Shown here in pieces: positions 25,051 to 34,146 of a stretch of 64,000 bases of DNA. Under the pieces are notes generated by a model. It was not told where the DNA came from, made no database searches, and saw nothing but the letters and a program-made list of their open reading frames with translations. This DNA comes from Sphaerotilus microaerophilus (lineage in GTDB: Bacteria > Pseudomonadota > Gammaproteobacteria > Burkholderiales > Burkholderiaceae_C), in assembly GCF_023734135.1 (NCBI RefSeq), contig NZ_AP025730.1, forward strand, positions 4,092,001 to 4,156,000, written 5' to 3'. The position numbers and the translations under genes were made by a program. Every line of letters begins with the position of its first letter. The stretch's first letter is position 1.

Positions 25051-28000
25051 TCAGACGCGGCGCAGGTCCAGCGTGAACGGGAATTCCCAGCTGCGCCTGG
25101 GCTCGGCCACCTCGACCCGGCCCGGCGTGTGCCCCAGGTCGAAGAAGCGCGCCAACCGGCGGCTCTCGGCCTCGTAGGAGTTGACGGGGAAGGTGTCGTA
25201 GTTGCGCCCGCCCGGGTGTGCCACGTGGTACTGGCCGCCGCCCAGCGAGCGCTGCATCCAGCGGTCCACCAGGTCGAAGGTCAGCGGCGCGTGCACGCCA
25301 ATGGTCGGGTGCAGCGCGGAGGACGGCTGCCAGGCGCGGTAGCGCACGCCGGCCACGTACTCACCGGTGCGGCCGGTGGGCTGCAGCGGCAGCGGCACGC
25401 CGTTGACGGTGATCACATGGCGCGGATCCACCAGGCCGGTGACCTTGACCTCGATGCGCTCCACCGACGAGTCGACGTAGCGCACCGTGCCGCCGGGCGA
25501 GCCTTCCTCGCCCATCACGTGCCAGGGCTCCAGCGCATTGCGCAGGGTCAGGTGCACACCGCGGGCGGTGATCTCGCCCACCTTCGGGAAGCGGAACTCG
25601 AAGTGCGGCGCAAACCAGGCGGCGTCGAAGGCGTAGCCGGCGCGCTGCAGGTCCTCCATCACGTCGTCGAAGTCCATCTGCACGAAGCTCGGCAGCAGGA
25701 AGCGGTCGTGCAGCTCGGTGCCCCAGCGCACCAGCGGGGCGCGGTAGGGCTCCTTCCAGAAGCGCGCGATCAGCGTGCGCAGCAGCAGCTGCTGCACGAT
25801 CGACATGCGCGCATGCGGCGGCATCTCGAAGGCGCGCAGCTCCAGCAGGCCGAGTCGGCCGGTCGAGCTGTCGGGCGAGTAGAGCTTGTCGATGCAGAAC
25901 TCGCTGCGGTGGGTGTTGCCGGTGACGTCGATCAGCACGTTGCGCAGCGTGCGGTCGACCAGCCAGGGCGGCATCTCCGCGCCGTAGATCGCCTTGTTGC
26001 GCTCGATCTCCGCCAGCGCGATCTCCAGCTCGTAGACTTGGTCGTTGCGCGCCTCGTCCACCCGCGGGGCCTGGCTGGTCGGGCCGATGAACAGGCCGCT
26101 GAACAGGTAGCTCAGGCTGGGGTGGTTGTGCCAGTACACCAGCAGCGAGGCCAGCAGGTCGGGGCGGCGCAGGAAGGGTGAATCCGCCGGCGTTGCCCCG
26201 CCAAGGACCATGTGGTTGCCCCCGCCGGTGCCGGTGTGGCGCCCGTCGAGCATGAACTTCTCGGTCGACAGGCGCGACTGCCAGGCCGCGTCGTAGAGGA
26301 ACTCGGTGTGCTGCACCAGCTCCGGCCAGTCGTGCGCCGGGTGGATGTTGACCTCGATGACGCCGGGGTCCGGGGTGACCGACAGCACCTTCAGGCGCGG
26401 GTCGCGCGGCGGCGGGTAGCCCTCCAGCACCACCTTCACGCCCAGCTCGGCCGCGGTGGCCTCCACCGCAGCCAGCAGGTCGAGGTAGTCCTCCAGGTGC
26501 GACAGCGGCGGCATGAAGACATACATCACGCCGCTTTCCACGCCCACCTTCTCAGCCTTCGGGCCGTTGGCCCGGCGCGGGTCGCGCACCTCCACGCACA
26601 GGGCCGTGCGGGTGATCCAGTAGGCTGATTGGAAACGCTGCGGGGACACCGCCAGCTCCGCGGCCGTCAGGGCGCGCAGCGGCCGGGCCGTCGCCCCGGG
26701 GCCCGTCGGGCCGGACAGGCCTGCCGCCTGCCCTGCCACCACGCCACCCACGGCGGCCTCGCCCGATCCGGGCGCGCCGAAGAGGTATTCGCCCGCCTGC
26801 GGCCCGGACTGCACCGCCACCATGCCCCCCTCGGCAAAGCCGCCGCCCGCCGCGTGCGAGGCGTACTGGGCGCGCAGGCGCTGACCGGCGGGCAGGCTGC
26901 CGCGCGGCGCGAACGGGTCGTGCTCGATCAGGAAGGGGTAGTCGCCCTCGGCCACCCAGGGCAGCGAGTCCAGCGGCAGGCGGTAGCCCATCGGCGAGTC
27001 GCCGGGGAAGAGGTACATGCGCTCGTCGCGGAAGAACCAGGGGCCGGTCACCCAGCGCCCGCCGGAAAGTGCAGGCCCCCCGCTCGCTGCGCTCGCGCCC
27101 CCCGAGGGGGTGCTCCCCGAGCTTGGGGCGGCCCGGCGCTCGGGGCCCGGCCCGTCATGCTCGCGCTTGAGCGGCAGCACGTAGCCGACCTCGGCCTCCA
27201 GGCCCTGCTTGAAGATGCGGCGCAGGCGGGAGCGCTCCAGCTCGTCGTCCAGCCGGCTGTCGAAGGGGTCCACGTTCACCGGCAGGCGGCGTTCGCGCCA
27301 CAGGTAGTACCAGGTGTCCTCGTAGCCGGTCTGCAGGGTGCCGTCGGGCAGGCCGAGCTTGCGCGTCAGGTGGGTGACGAAGCGCTTCGCGTCCTCGGTG
27401 GTGTAGGCATGCGGATCGCGTTCGTCGGCGAACAGCGATGCATCGTGCCAACAGGGCTGGCCGTCCTCGCGCCAGTAGATCGACAGCGCCCAGCGCGGCA
27501 GCTGCTCGCCCGGGTACCACTTACCCTGGCCGTAGTGCAGGAAGCCGCCAGCGCCGTACTGGTCGCGCAGGCGCTGCACCAGGTCCTGGGCGTAGATGCG
27601 CTTGGTGGGTCCCAGCGCGTCGGTGTTCCACTCGGCGCCGTCGCGGTCGTCCACCGAGACGAAGGTGGGCTCGCCGCCCATCGTCAGGCGCACGTCGCCG
27701 GCCAGCAGGTCACGGTCCACCGCCGCGCCCAGCGCCAGCACGTCGCGCCACTGGTCCTCGGTGTAGGGCTTGGTCACGCGCGGCGATTCCCAGATCCGCG
27801 AGATCTCCATCGCGTGGCCGAAACTCACCTCGCACTCGTCGACCGCCCCGCTGATCGGCGCGGCGCTGGAGGGCTGGGGCGTGCAGGCCACCGGGATGTG
27901 GCCTTCGCCGGCGAGCAGCCCGGAGGTCGGATCCAGGCCGATCCAGCCGGCGCCGGGCAGGTAGACCTCGCACCAGGCGTGCAGGTCGGTGAAGTCCACC

Positions 28001-28674
28001 TCGGTGCCACTCGGGCCGTCCAGGGCCTGCACGTCCGGCTTCAGCTGGATCAGGTAGCCGGAGACGAAGCGCGCCGCCAGCCCCAGGTGGCGCAGCGTCT
28101 CGACCAGCAGCCAGCCGGTGTCGCGGCAGGAGCCGCTGCCCTTGGTGAGCGTCTGCTCGGGCGTCTGCACGCCGGGCTCCAGCCGGATCGTGTAGGCGAT
28201 CTGCTGCTGCAGGCGCTGGTTCAGCCCGACCAGGAAGTCGATGGTGCGGACTTCCCCTTGATCGTTCAGCGGGATGCTGTCGAGAAAGGCCTGCAGCACC
28301 GGGGTGGCGGGCGCCGGCTGCAGATACGGCGCCAGCTCCTCCTTCAGCCCGTCCTCGTAGGCGAAGGGGAAGCTCTGCGCGCCCGGCTCCAGGAAGAAGT
28401 CGAAGGGGTTGTAGACCGCCATCTCGGCGACCAGATCGACCGTGACCTTGAACTCGGTGGTGGGGTCCGGGAAGACCAGCCGGGCCAGGTAGTTGGAGAA
28501 GGGGTCCTGCTGCCAGTTGACGAAGTGGCCCTCCGGCTCGACACGCAGCGAGTAGCTCAGGATCGGCGTGCGGCAGTGCGGCGCCGGGCGCAGGCGCACG
28601 ACCTGCGGCGACAGGCCGACGCGACGGTCGTACTTGTAATGGGTGACGTGGTGGAGAGCGACGTGGATGGACAC
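25051..28674 (-). CDS. Transglutaminase-DUF2126 fusion, predicted amidoligase
   Basis: 1207 residues from a GTG at 28674. Residues 1-about 290 are a transglutaminase-like domain: SIHVALHHVTHYKYDRRVGL, Cys183 in GSGSCRDTGWLL, His in DLHAWCEVYLP, Asp in GWIGLDPTSG. Residues about 320-1207 are DUF2126 (PF09899), described in the literature as a putative amidoligase: LTMGGEPTFVSVDDRDGAEW, GKWYPGEQLPRWAL, TGTGGGNHMVLGGATP, DNFR-like end region with SVERIEVKVTGL. A Ser/Gly/Ala/Pro stretch (about 508-538) encoded by a GC-palindromic repeat breaks the otherwise conserved KREHDG...WVTGPWFFRDERMYLF region. It lies between the alpha-E and ATP-grasp/alpha-E genes. Confidence 0.85.
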   Translation of the reverse strand: MSIHVALHHVTHYKYDRRVGLSPQVVRLRPAPHCRTPILSYSLRVEPEGHFVNWQQDPFSNYLARLVFPDPTTEFKVTVDLVAEMAVYNPFDFFLEPGAQSFPFAYEDGLKEELAPYLQPAPATPVLQAFLDSIPLNDQGEVRTIDFLVGLNQRLQQQIAYTIRLEPGVQTPEQTLTKGSGSCRDTGWLLVETLRHLGLAARFVSGYLIQLKPDVQALDGPSGTEVDFTDLHAWCEVYLPGAGWIGLDPTSGLLAGEGHIPVACTPQPSSAAPISGAVDECEVSFGHAMEISRIWESPRVTKPYTEDQWRDVLALGAAVDRDLLAGDVRLTMGGEPTFVSVDDRDGAEWNTDALGPTKRIYAQDLVQRLRDQYGAGGFLHYGQGKWYPGEQLPRWALSIYWREDGQPCWHDASLFADERDPHAYTTEDAKRFVTHLTRKLGLPDGTLQTGYEDTWYYLWRERRLPVNVDPFDSRLDDELERSRLRRIFKQGLEAEVGYVLPLKREHDGPGPERRAAPSSGSTPSGGASAASGGPALSGGRWVTGPWFFRDERMYLFPGDSPMGYRLPLDSLPWVAEGDYPFLIEHDPFAPRGSLPAGQRLRAQYASHAAGGGFAEGGMVAVQSGPQAGEYLFGAPGSGEAAVGGVVAGQAAGLSGPTGPGATARPLRALTAAELAVSPQRFQSAYWITRTALCVEVRDPRRANGPKAEKVGVESGVMYVFMPPLSHLEDYLDLLAAVEATAAELGVKVVLEGYPPPRDPRLKVLSVTPDPGVIEVNIHPAHDWPELVQHTEFLYDAAWQSRLSTEKFMLDGRHTGTGGGNHMVLGGATPADSPFLRRPDLLASLLVYWHNHPSLSYLFSGLFIGPTSQAPRVDEARNDQVYELEIALAEIERNKAIYGAEMPPWLVDRTLRNVLIDVTGNTHRSEFCIDKLYSPDSSTGRLGLLELRAFEMPPHARMSIVQQLLLRTLIARFWKEPYRAPLVRWGTELHDRFLLPSFVQMDFDDVMEDLQRAGYAFDAAWFAPHFEFRFPKVGEITARGVHLTLRNALEPWHVMGEEGSPGGTVRYVDSSVERIEVKVTGLVDPRHVITVNGVPLPLQPTGRTGEYVAGVRYRAWQPSSALHPTIGVHAPLTFDLVDRWMQRSLGGGQYHVAHPGGRNYDTFPVNSYEAESRRLARFFDLGHTPGRVEVAEPRRSWEFPFTLDLRRV
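27077..27150. repeat. GC-palindromic repeat inside the DUF2126 coding region
   Basis: Contains CGCTCGCTGCGCTCGC, then CCCCC-CGA-GGGGG (27098-27110) and CCCCGAGCTTGGGG. The same CCCCC-nnnn-GGGGG core recurs in two intergenic places in this window (34059 and 45718). Here it is in frame and encodes a low-complexity Ser/Gly/Pro/Ala insert. Confidence 0.6.
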
Positions 28675-28775
28675 GGCGTGGCCCTGGTTGAATGGAAAGC
28701 GGACCGAGGCACCGGGCCGTGCGGCCGGGCACCTCGGGGATCAGGCGCGAGGGCGTGCTCGCGGCCCGTCGGGAG

Positions 28776-29732
28776 TCAATGCACGGCCACGAGGAAGTCG
28801 CGGCTGATGCCCACGCCCAGGTCGGCGATGCGATCGAGGAACTGCGTCAGGTAGGCATGCAGGCCGGTGGCCAGGATCTCCTCGATGCTGCCGTACTGCA
28901 GGTCGGCCATCAGCCGGCCGGCGCGGCGCAGCGTCTCGCCCGACTGGTCGTTGGCGACCTGGCTCAGGTTGGCGATCACCTCGTTGATGCAGGCCGCCAG
29001 CGAGCGCGGCATGTCCGGGCGCAGGATCAGCAGCTCGGCCACCTTCTCGGGCTGGATCACGTTGCGATAGACCTTGCGGTAGACCTCGAAGCCGGAGACC
29101 GAACGCAGGATCGCGGACCAGTGGTAGAAGTCGTACTCCTGGTCGCGGGCATCGGCAGCGCCGTAGAAGTCGCTCTCCACGGCGTGGAACTTCACGTCGA
29201 GCAGCCGGGCGGTGTTGTCGCCACGCTCCAGGAACGTGCCGATGCGCACGAAGCGGAAGGCTTCGTCCTGCAGCATGGTGCCGATCTGCACGCCACGTGA
29301 GAGGTGCGAGCGGAACTTGACCCACTCGAACAGGGCCGCTGGGTCGCGCTCGAAGCTGTCGTCGCGCAGCATGCGGTTGAACTCCAGCCAGGTCTGGTTG
29401 GTGGTCTCCCAGACCTCGGTGGTCAGCGCGCCGCGCACGGCGCGGGCGTTCTCGCGCGCGGCGCGCAGGCAGCACAGGATGGACGAGGGGTTGCGCTCGT
29501 CGCGCACCATGAAATCCATCACCTCGCGGGCATGCACGGCGCCGTAGCGGCTGGCGTAGTCGTTGGTCAGCTCGGAGATGCTCAACAGGCCGCGCCAGCC
29601 CTGCTCGGCCACCGCAGTGGACTGGGGCAGCAGCGAGGTCTGGTAGTTGACGTCGAGCATGCGGGCGGTGTTCTCGGCGCGCTCCATGTAGCGCGACATC
29701 CAGAAAAGGTGGTCAGCGGTGCGGGACAGCAT
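28776..29732 (-). CDS. Alpha-E domain protein (COG2307)
   Basis: 318 residues, nearly all helical. Signature MLSRTADHLFWMSRYMERAENTARMLDVNY at the N-terminus, later ERGDNTARLLDVKFHAVES and MADLQYGSIEEIL. The alpha-E family takes its name from conserved Glu residues and is nearly always encoded with COG2308 ATP-grasp genes. Its activity is unproven: it has been proposed to work with the ATP-grasp enzyme in peptide synthesis or modification. It lies 61 bp after the ATP-grasp gene and 101 bp before the DUF2126 gene, same strand. Confidence 0.9.
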   Translation of the reverse strand: MLSRTADHLFWMSRYMERAENTARMLDVNYQTSLLPQSTAVAEQGWRGLLSISELTNDYASRYGAVHAREVMDFMVRDERNPSSILCCLRAARENARAVRGALTTEVWETTNQTWLEFNRMLRDDSFERDPAALFEWVKFRSHLSRGVQIGTMLQDEAFRFVRIGTFLERGDNTARLLDVKFHAVESDFYGAADARDQEYDFYHWSAILRSVSGFEVYRKVYRNVIQPEKVAELLILRPDMPRSLAACINEVIANLSQVANDQSGETLRRAGRLMADLQYGSIEEILATGLHAYLTQFLDRIADLGVGISRDFLVAVH

Positions 29733-29793
29733 AGAAAGGCCTGTGTGAAAGTTGCGCGCGGGGGTCAGCGAAAGCCTGCGGGACCGGTGGAGA

Positions 29794-31227
29794 TCAGGAC
29801 TCCAGCACCCACGTGTCCTTGGTGCCCCCGCCCTGCGAGGAGTTGACGACCAGCGAGCCCTCCTTGAGGGCCACGCGGGTCAGCCCGCCCGGCACCATCT
29901 GCACGGTCTTGCCCGACAGCACGAAGGGCCGCAGGTCGATGTGGCGCGGCGCGATGCCGGACTCGACGTAGGTCGGGCAGGTCGACAGGCTCAGCGTGGG
30001 CTGCGCGATGTAGTTGCTCGGGTTGGCCAGCAGCTGGGCGCGGAAGGCCTCGATCTCCGCCTTCGTTGCGGCCGGGCCGACCAGCATCCCGTAGCCGCCG
30101 GCGCCATGCACTTCCTTGACCACCAGCTCGCCCAGGTGGTCGAGCACGTACTGCAGGTCCTCCTTCACGCGGCACAGGTAGGTCGGCACGTTGTTCAGGA
30201 TGGGCTTCTCGCCGAGGTAGAACTCGATCATCTTCGGCACGTAGGGGTAGATCGACTTGTCGTCGGCCACCCCGGTGCCCACTGCGTTGCACAGCGTGAC
30301 GTTGCCCTGGCGGTAGGCGCTGAGCAGACCGGCACAGCCCAGCGTCGAATCCGGGCGGAACACCAGCGGGTCGAGGAAGTCGTCGTCCAGGCGGCGGTAG
30401 ATGACGTCCACCCGCTTCGGCCCGCGCGTGGTGCGCATGAACACGAAGCCGTCCTTGACGAACAGGTCCTGCCCCTCGACCAGCTCCACACCCATCTGCT
30501 GGGCCAGGAAGGCATGCTCGAAGTAGGCCGAGTTGTACATGCCCGGCGTGAGCACCACCACGGTGGGCTCGTTGACGCCGCCGGGCGCGACGCTGCGCAG
30601 CGTCTCCAGCAGCAGGTCGGGGTAGTGCGCCACCGGCGCGACGCGGTGGCCGGCGAACAGGTCCGGGAACAACCGCATCATCATCTTGCGGTTCTCCAGC
30701 ATGTAGCTCACGCCGCTGGGCACGCGCAGGTTGTCCTCCAGCACGTAGTAGGTGCCCGAGCCGTCCGGGTTGGCCGCGCGCACGATGTCGATGCCGGCGA
30801 TGTGCGAGTACACGCCGCCCGGCACGTCCACGCCGATCATCTCGGGGCGGAACTGGGCGTTGCGGGTGATCTGCTCGGCCGGCACCACGCCCGCCTTGAT
30901 GATCTCCTGACCGTGGTACACGTCGTGGATGAAGCGGTTGAGCGCCTCCACGCGCTGGCGCAGGCCCTTCTCCATCTCGCGCCATTCGCTGGCCGGGATC
31001 ACGCGCGGGATCAGGTCGAAAGGGATCAGGCGCTCGGTGCCTTCGCCGGAGTCCTTGTCACCATAGACGGCAAAGGTGATGCCGACACGGCGGAAGATCA
31101 TCTCCGATTCATCGCGCCGCGCACGCATCGCCTCGTCGGACTGGCGCTGCAGCCAGCGGTCGTAGGCGGCGTAGTGGTCACGCACCGCCCCGGAGGCGGC
31201 ATACATCTCGTCGAACATCGTTTTCAT
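29794..31227 (-). CDS. Circularly permuted type 2 ATP-grasp protein (COG2308)
   Basis: 477 residues. Family signatures are intact: TFAVYGDKDSGEGTERLIPF, GVYSHIAGIDIVRAA, PGMYNSAYFEHAFLAQQMG, FRPDSTLGCAGLLSAYRQGN, NAVGTGVADDKSIYPYVPK, and the nucleotide-loop LVVKEVHGAGGYGMLVGP. ATP-grasp enzymes join a carboxylate to an amine through an acyl-phosphate, so this is the best candidate for the ligase of the cluster. Its start overlaps the comEC stop by 4 bp (31224-31227), making it the second gene of that transcript. Confidence 0.92.
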   Translation of the reverse strand: MKTMFDEMYAASGAVRDHYAAYDRWLQRQSDEAMRARRDESEMIFRRVGITFAVYGDKDSGEGTERLIPFDLIPRVIPASEWREMEKGLRQRVEALNRFIHDVYHGQEIIKAGVVPAEQITRNAQFRPEMIGVDVPGGVYSHIAGIDIVRAANPDGSGTYYVLEDNLRVPSGVSYMLENRKMMMRLFPDLFAGHRVAPVAHYPDLLLETLRSVAPGGVNEPTVVVLTPGMYNSAYFEHAFLAQQMGVELVEGQDLFVKDGFVFMRTTRGPKRVDVIYRRLDDDFLDPLVFRPDSTLGCAGLLSAYRQGNVTLCNAVGTGVADDKSIYPYVPKMIEFYLGEKPILNNVPTYLCRVKEDLQYVLDHLGELVVKEVHGAGGYGMLVGPAATKAEIEAFRAQLLANPSNYIAQPTLSLSTCPTYVESGIAPRHIDLRPFVLSGKTVQMVPGGLTRVALKEGSLVVNSSQGGGTKDTWVLES

Positions 31228-33983
31228 GGGGATGACGGGTTGGATGAACGGTATTTAGCAAGATCAGGGCCATCGCCCCAGGCCGGGGCGTGCCAGTAGC
31301 GGGGGCGCTCCTCGCGCTCGCAGTGACCGCTCCCGGTGGCTGGTCCCGAAGCGGCCTTGGCAGCAGGCCCGTTGACGGGTGCGGTGGCAGCTCGGGCTTC
31401 GGCACTCGACCAGCGCCAGGCGCCGCAGCGGTCACTGCGCAGCCACCCAATGCCACGCGCGAGGTAGCGGGCCTCCACCTCGGCGGCGGGGTGGCCGTAG
31501 CGGTTGTGCCAGCCGAGCTGCGCCACGGCGATGCGCGGCTGCACCGCGTCGAGGAAGGGGTCGGAGGAGGAGGTGCGGCTGCCATGGTGCGGCACCAGCA
31601 GCACGTCGGCCTGCAGGTCGATCAGCCCGGCGGCGTGGTGGCTCACCAGCGTACGCTCCTGTTCGCGCCCGATGTCCCCAGGCAGCAGCACCGTGGCCCG
31701 CCGCCCCTGCACGCGCAGCACACAGGACAGGCCGTTGGAGGGCAGGAGACGCTGGTCGGCACGCTCGTATTCTCGCTCGCCAGGGTGCAGCACCTCGAAG
31801 CGGACGTCGTCCCAAACCCACACCTGCCCGGCCATGCAGGGCTGGTGCACCGCCGCGGTGCGCAACGGGTGCCCCAGGTCGAGCGAACTGCTGACCCGCC
31901 ATGCACCAGGCTGGCGCAGCAGCGCCTCGGCACCGCCGATGTGGTCACTGTCGCGGTGCGACAGGATCATCAAGTCCAGCCGCGGCACCCCCTGCGCACG
32001 CAACAGGGGCACGAGCACGCGCGAGCCAGCATCGGCCTGGGCCGAGTAGCGCGCCCCGGCGTCGTAGAGCAGCGCGTGCCCGCGGGTGCGCAGCAGCACC
32101 GCGGTGCCCTGCCCCACGTCCGCGGCCAGCAGCTCGAACTCGCCCGCCGCCGGCCGGGGCAACGGCGGCCAGAGCATCGGCACCAGCAGGCCCAGCCCCA
32201 GGCCACGCAGGCGCCAGGGCAGCGGCAGCACCAGCAGCAGGGCCCCCGCCAACGCGGCGGCCTGCCACCACCACGGGGCCGCCGGGGCCGACCAGCTCGC
32301 CCCCGGCCAGGCGGCCATCGCCCCCAGCGCCGCCATCATCCCTTCGACCAACCAGGCCCCCAGCGACCACAGCGGTGCCCAGACCAGCCCGGCCAGCGCC
32401 AGCGGGGTGATGAGCAGCGTCACCAGCGGGATCGCCCAGGCGTTGGCCAGCAGCCCGACCAGCGACAGCTGCTGAAAGAACAGCAGCGTCCAGGGCGCCA
32501 GCCCGACGCTGGCCACCCACTGGCTGCGCCAGCTGGCCTGCAACGCCGGGCGCAGCCAGGCGAGCAGCGCGGCTGCCAGGATCCGGCCACGGCCCCGGGC
32601 CGCTGCTGGCAGCGCCGCACCGGCCTGCGTGACCTGCGCCGGCTCGCCCTGCACCTGCGGGTCCGCCCAGGCCGCGCGCTCACCCGCACCGCTCGGCGCG
32701 GCGGCCAGCCCGGCGCGGTCAGAGTTCATCAGCAGCGCCACGGCGACAAACGACAGCCAGAAGCCCGCCTGCAGCCAGGCCCAGGGGTCGAAGGCCAGCA
32801 CCACCAGCGCGGTGCACCACAGCACCAGCGAGCCAGGCCAGCGCCAGCCCGCGGCGCGCAGCACGGTGGCGGTGGCCAGCATCACCACGGTGCGCTGCGC
32901 CGGCACGCCCCAGCCGGCGAGCAGCGCATAGAGCAGAGCCGCCAGCAGGCCGCCCCAGCGCGCCGCGTGGGGGCTGGGCAGCCAATGCGTGGCCCGCCGG
33001 CTGCGCCGCCACAGCCACCCCACCAGCCGCGCGCACAGCCAGGCGAACAGGGTGACGTGCAGCCCGCTGATCGCTACCAGATGCGCCACGCCCGTGGCGC
33101 GGAACACCTCCCAGTCGGCACGCTCGATCGCCGCCTGCTCGCCCACCGCCAGCGCGGCCAGCACCCCGGCGGCGGGCCGGTCACCCACCTCGCGCAGCAG
33201 CGCGTCGCGCCAGCGCTGGCGCGCCAGCTCGATCGGCACGAGGCCGCTGGCGCCGATCAGCTCGGGTGCACCCGCCCCTGCGGCGTCACGCACGTAGCCC
33301 ACGGCACGCAGGCCCTGCTCGAACATCCAGAGCTCGTAGTCGAAGCCATCCGGGTTGAGGCTGCCATGCGGGCGGCGCAGCCGCAACGTGAAGCGCCAGC
33401 GCTGCCCCGCCTGCGGCAGCTGCGCCAGCGGCCATCGCGCCGCGACGGCTTCATCCCCTTCAACCGTGTCATTGGCGCGGCTGCCCTGTCCGGCGTGGAC
33501 ATACCAGCCCAGCGAGACCGCCGCCGGCACCTGCGGCCCGATCGCCAGCGGCCGGCCCCGCCAGCGGGCCGACTCGATCTCGAAGCGAAAGCGCAGCCCC
33601 TCCACCCGCCGAGCCGGCATGCCGCTGATCAGGCCGACCACCTGCAGGTCCTCGCCCTCCAGCTCGGGCGCCAGGGCCTGCGCCAGCCGGGCCGCAGCAC
33701 GCCCGTCCGTCACCGCCCAGCCCGCCAGGACGCCCGCCGCCAGCGCGAGCAACCAGGCCGACACCCTCTGCCGGCGACGCCATGCCACACCCGGCCCGCC
33801 GCGCGCCAAGCGCGGGGCCGCCCCACCCGCGGCGACCACCGCAACCGCCGCTGCGAGCAGCAGCGCGGCGCCAAGCGCCGCCAGCCGCTGCACGCCCGTG
33901 CCGAGCTGTGCCTGCAGCGTCTGCAGCGCCGTACCGGCCATCCAGCCGGAGCCGGTGGCAAGGAGCAGACCGGGCCCGATCAT
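31224..33983 (-). CDS. comEC: ComEC/Rec2-family DNA uptake channel
   Basis: 919 residues. N-terminal membrane helices, the OB-like region (about 70-170), the Competence domain with VAHLVAISGLHVTLFAWL (about 290-310), many further helices, and a C-terminal metallo-beta-lactamase-like domain with GQGTAVLLRTRGHALLYDAG and ILSHRDSDHIGGAEALL (about 670-685) and VLLVPHHGSRTSSS. It carries single-stranded DNA across the inner membrane during natural transformation. Many betaproteobacteria have it as a single gene, but here its stop overlaps the ATP-grasp start by 4 bp, so it may be co-transcribed with the amidoligase cluster. Confidence 0.92.
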   Translation of the reverse strand: MIGPGLLLATGSGWMAGTALQTLQAQLGTGVQRLAALGAALLLAAAVAVVAAGGAAPRLARGGPGVAWRRRQRVSAWLLALAAGVLAGWAVTDGRAAARLAQALAPELEGEDLQVVGLISGMPARRVEGLRFRFEIESARWRGRPLAIGPQVPAAVSLGWYVHAGQGSRANDTVEGDEAVAARWPLAQLPQAGQRWRFTLRLRRPHGSLNPDGFDYELWMFEQGLRAVGYVRDAAGAGAPELIGASGLVPIELARQRWRDALLREVGDRPAAGVLAALAVGEQAAIERADWEVFRATGVAHLVAISGLHVTLFAWLCARLVGWLWRRSRRATHWLPSPHAARWGGLLAALLYALLAGWGVPAQRTVVMLATATVLRAAGWRWPGSLVLWCTALVVLAFDPWAWLQAGFWLSFVAVALLMNSDRAGLAAAPSGAGERAAWADPQVQGEPAQVTQAGAALPAAARGRGRILAAALLAWLRPALQASWRSQWVASVGLAPWTLLFFQQLSLVGLLANAWAIPLVTLLITPLALAGLVWAPLWSLGAWLVEGMMAALGAMAAWPGASWSAPAAPWWWQAAALAGALLLVLPLPWRLRGLGLGLLVPMLWPPLPRPAAGEFELLAADVGQGTAVLLRTRGHALLYDAGARYSAQADAGSRVLVPLLRAQGVPRLDLMILSHRDSDHIGGAEALLRQPGAWRVSSSLDLGHPLRTAAVHQPCMAGQVWVWDDVRFEVLHPGEREYERADQRLLPSNGLSCVLRVQGRRATVLLPGDIGREQERTLVSHHAAGLIDLQADVLLVPHHGSRTSSSDPFLDAVQPRIAVAQLGWHNRYGHPAAEVEARYLARGIGWLRSDRCGAWRWSSAEARAATAPVNGPAAKAASGPATGSGHCEREERPRYWHAPAWGDGPDLAKYRSSNPSSP

Positions 33984-34058
33984 CGTGCGTATGCGCCCTC
34001 CCTGGGGCAGCGGTGCTGCGCCCCGGCCCAGTGTAGGATTCCCGCCGATCGGCAGCCT

Positions 34059-34072
34059 CCCCCTTCAGGGGG
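34059..34072. repeat. CCCCC-TTCA-GGGGG palindrome
   Basis: A 5-bp-stem inverted repeat between divergent comEC and ridA, sharing its core with the longer repeats at 27098 and 45718. It could be a degenerate member of one repeat family or a small transcript hairpin. Confidence 0.5.
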
Positions 34073-34146
34073 ACTTGCCCGCTCTCAACCGTCCCCCTCG
34101 AACCTGGCGACTGCGGTCGCCCGCCCTTCCTCTTTCCGGAGCCGCC

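Noticed and set aside
23061..25076. 671-codon plus-strand ORF over the ATP-grasp/alpha-E gene
   Set aside because: No recognisable domain; antisense to a gene with strong family signatures.
26629..28854. 741-codon plus-strand ORF over the DUF2126 gene
   Set aside because: Arg/Ala/Gly/His-rich shadow with no domain match.
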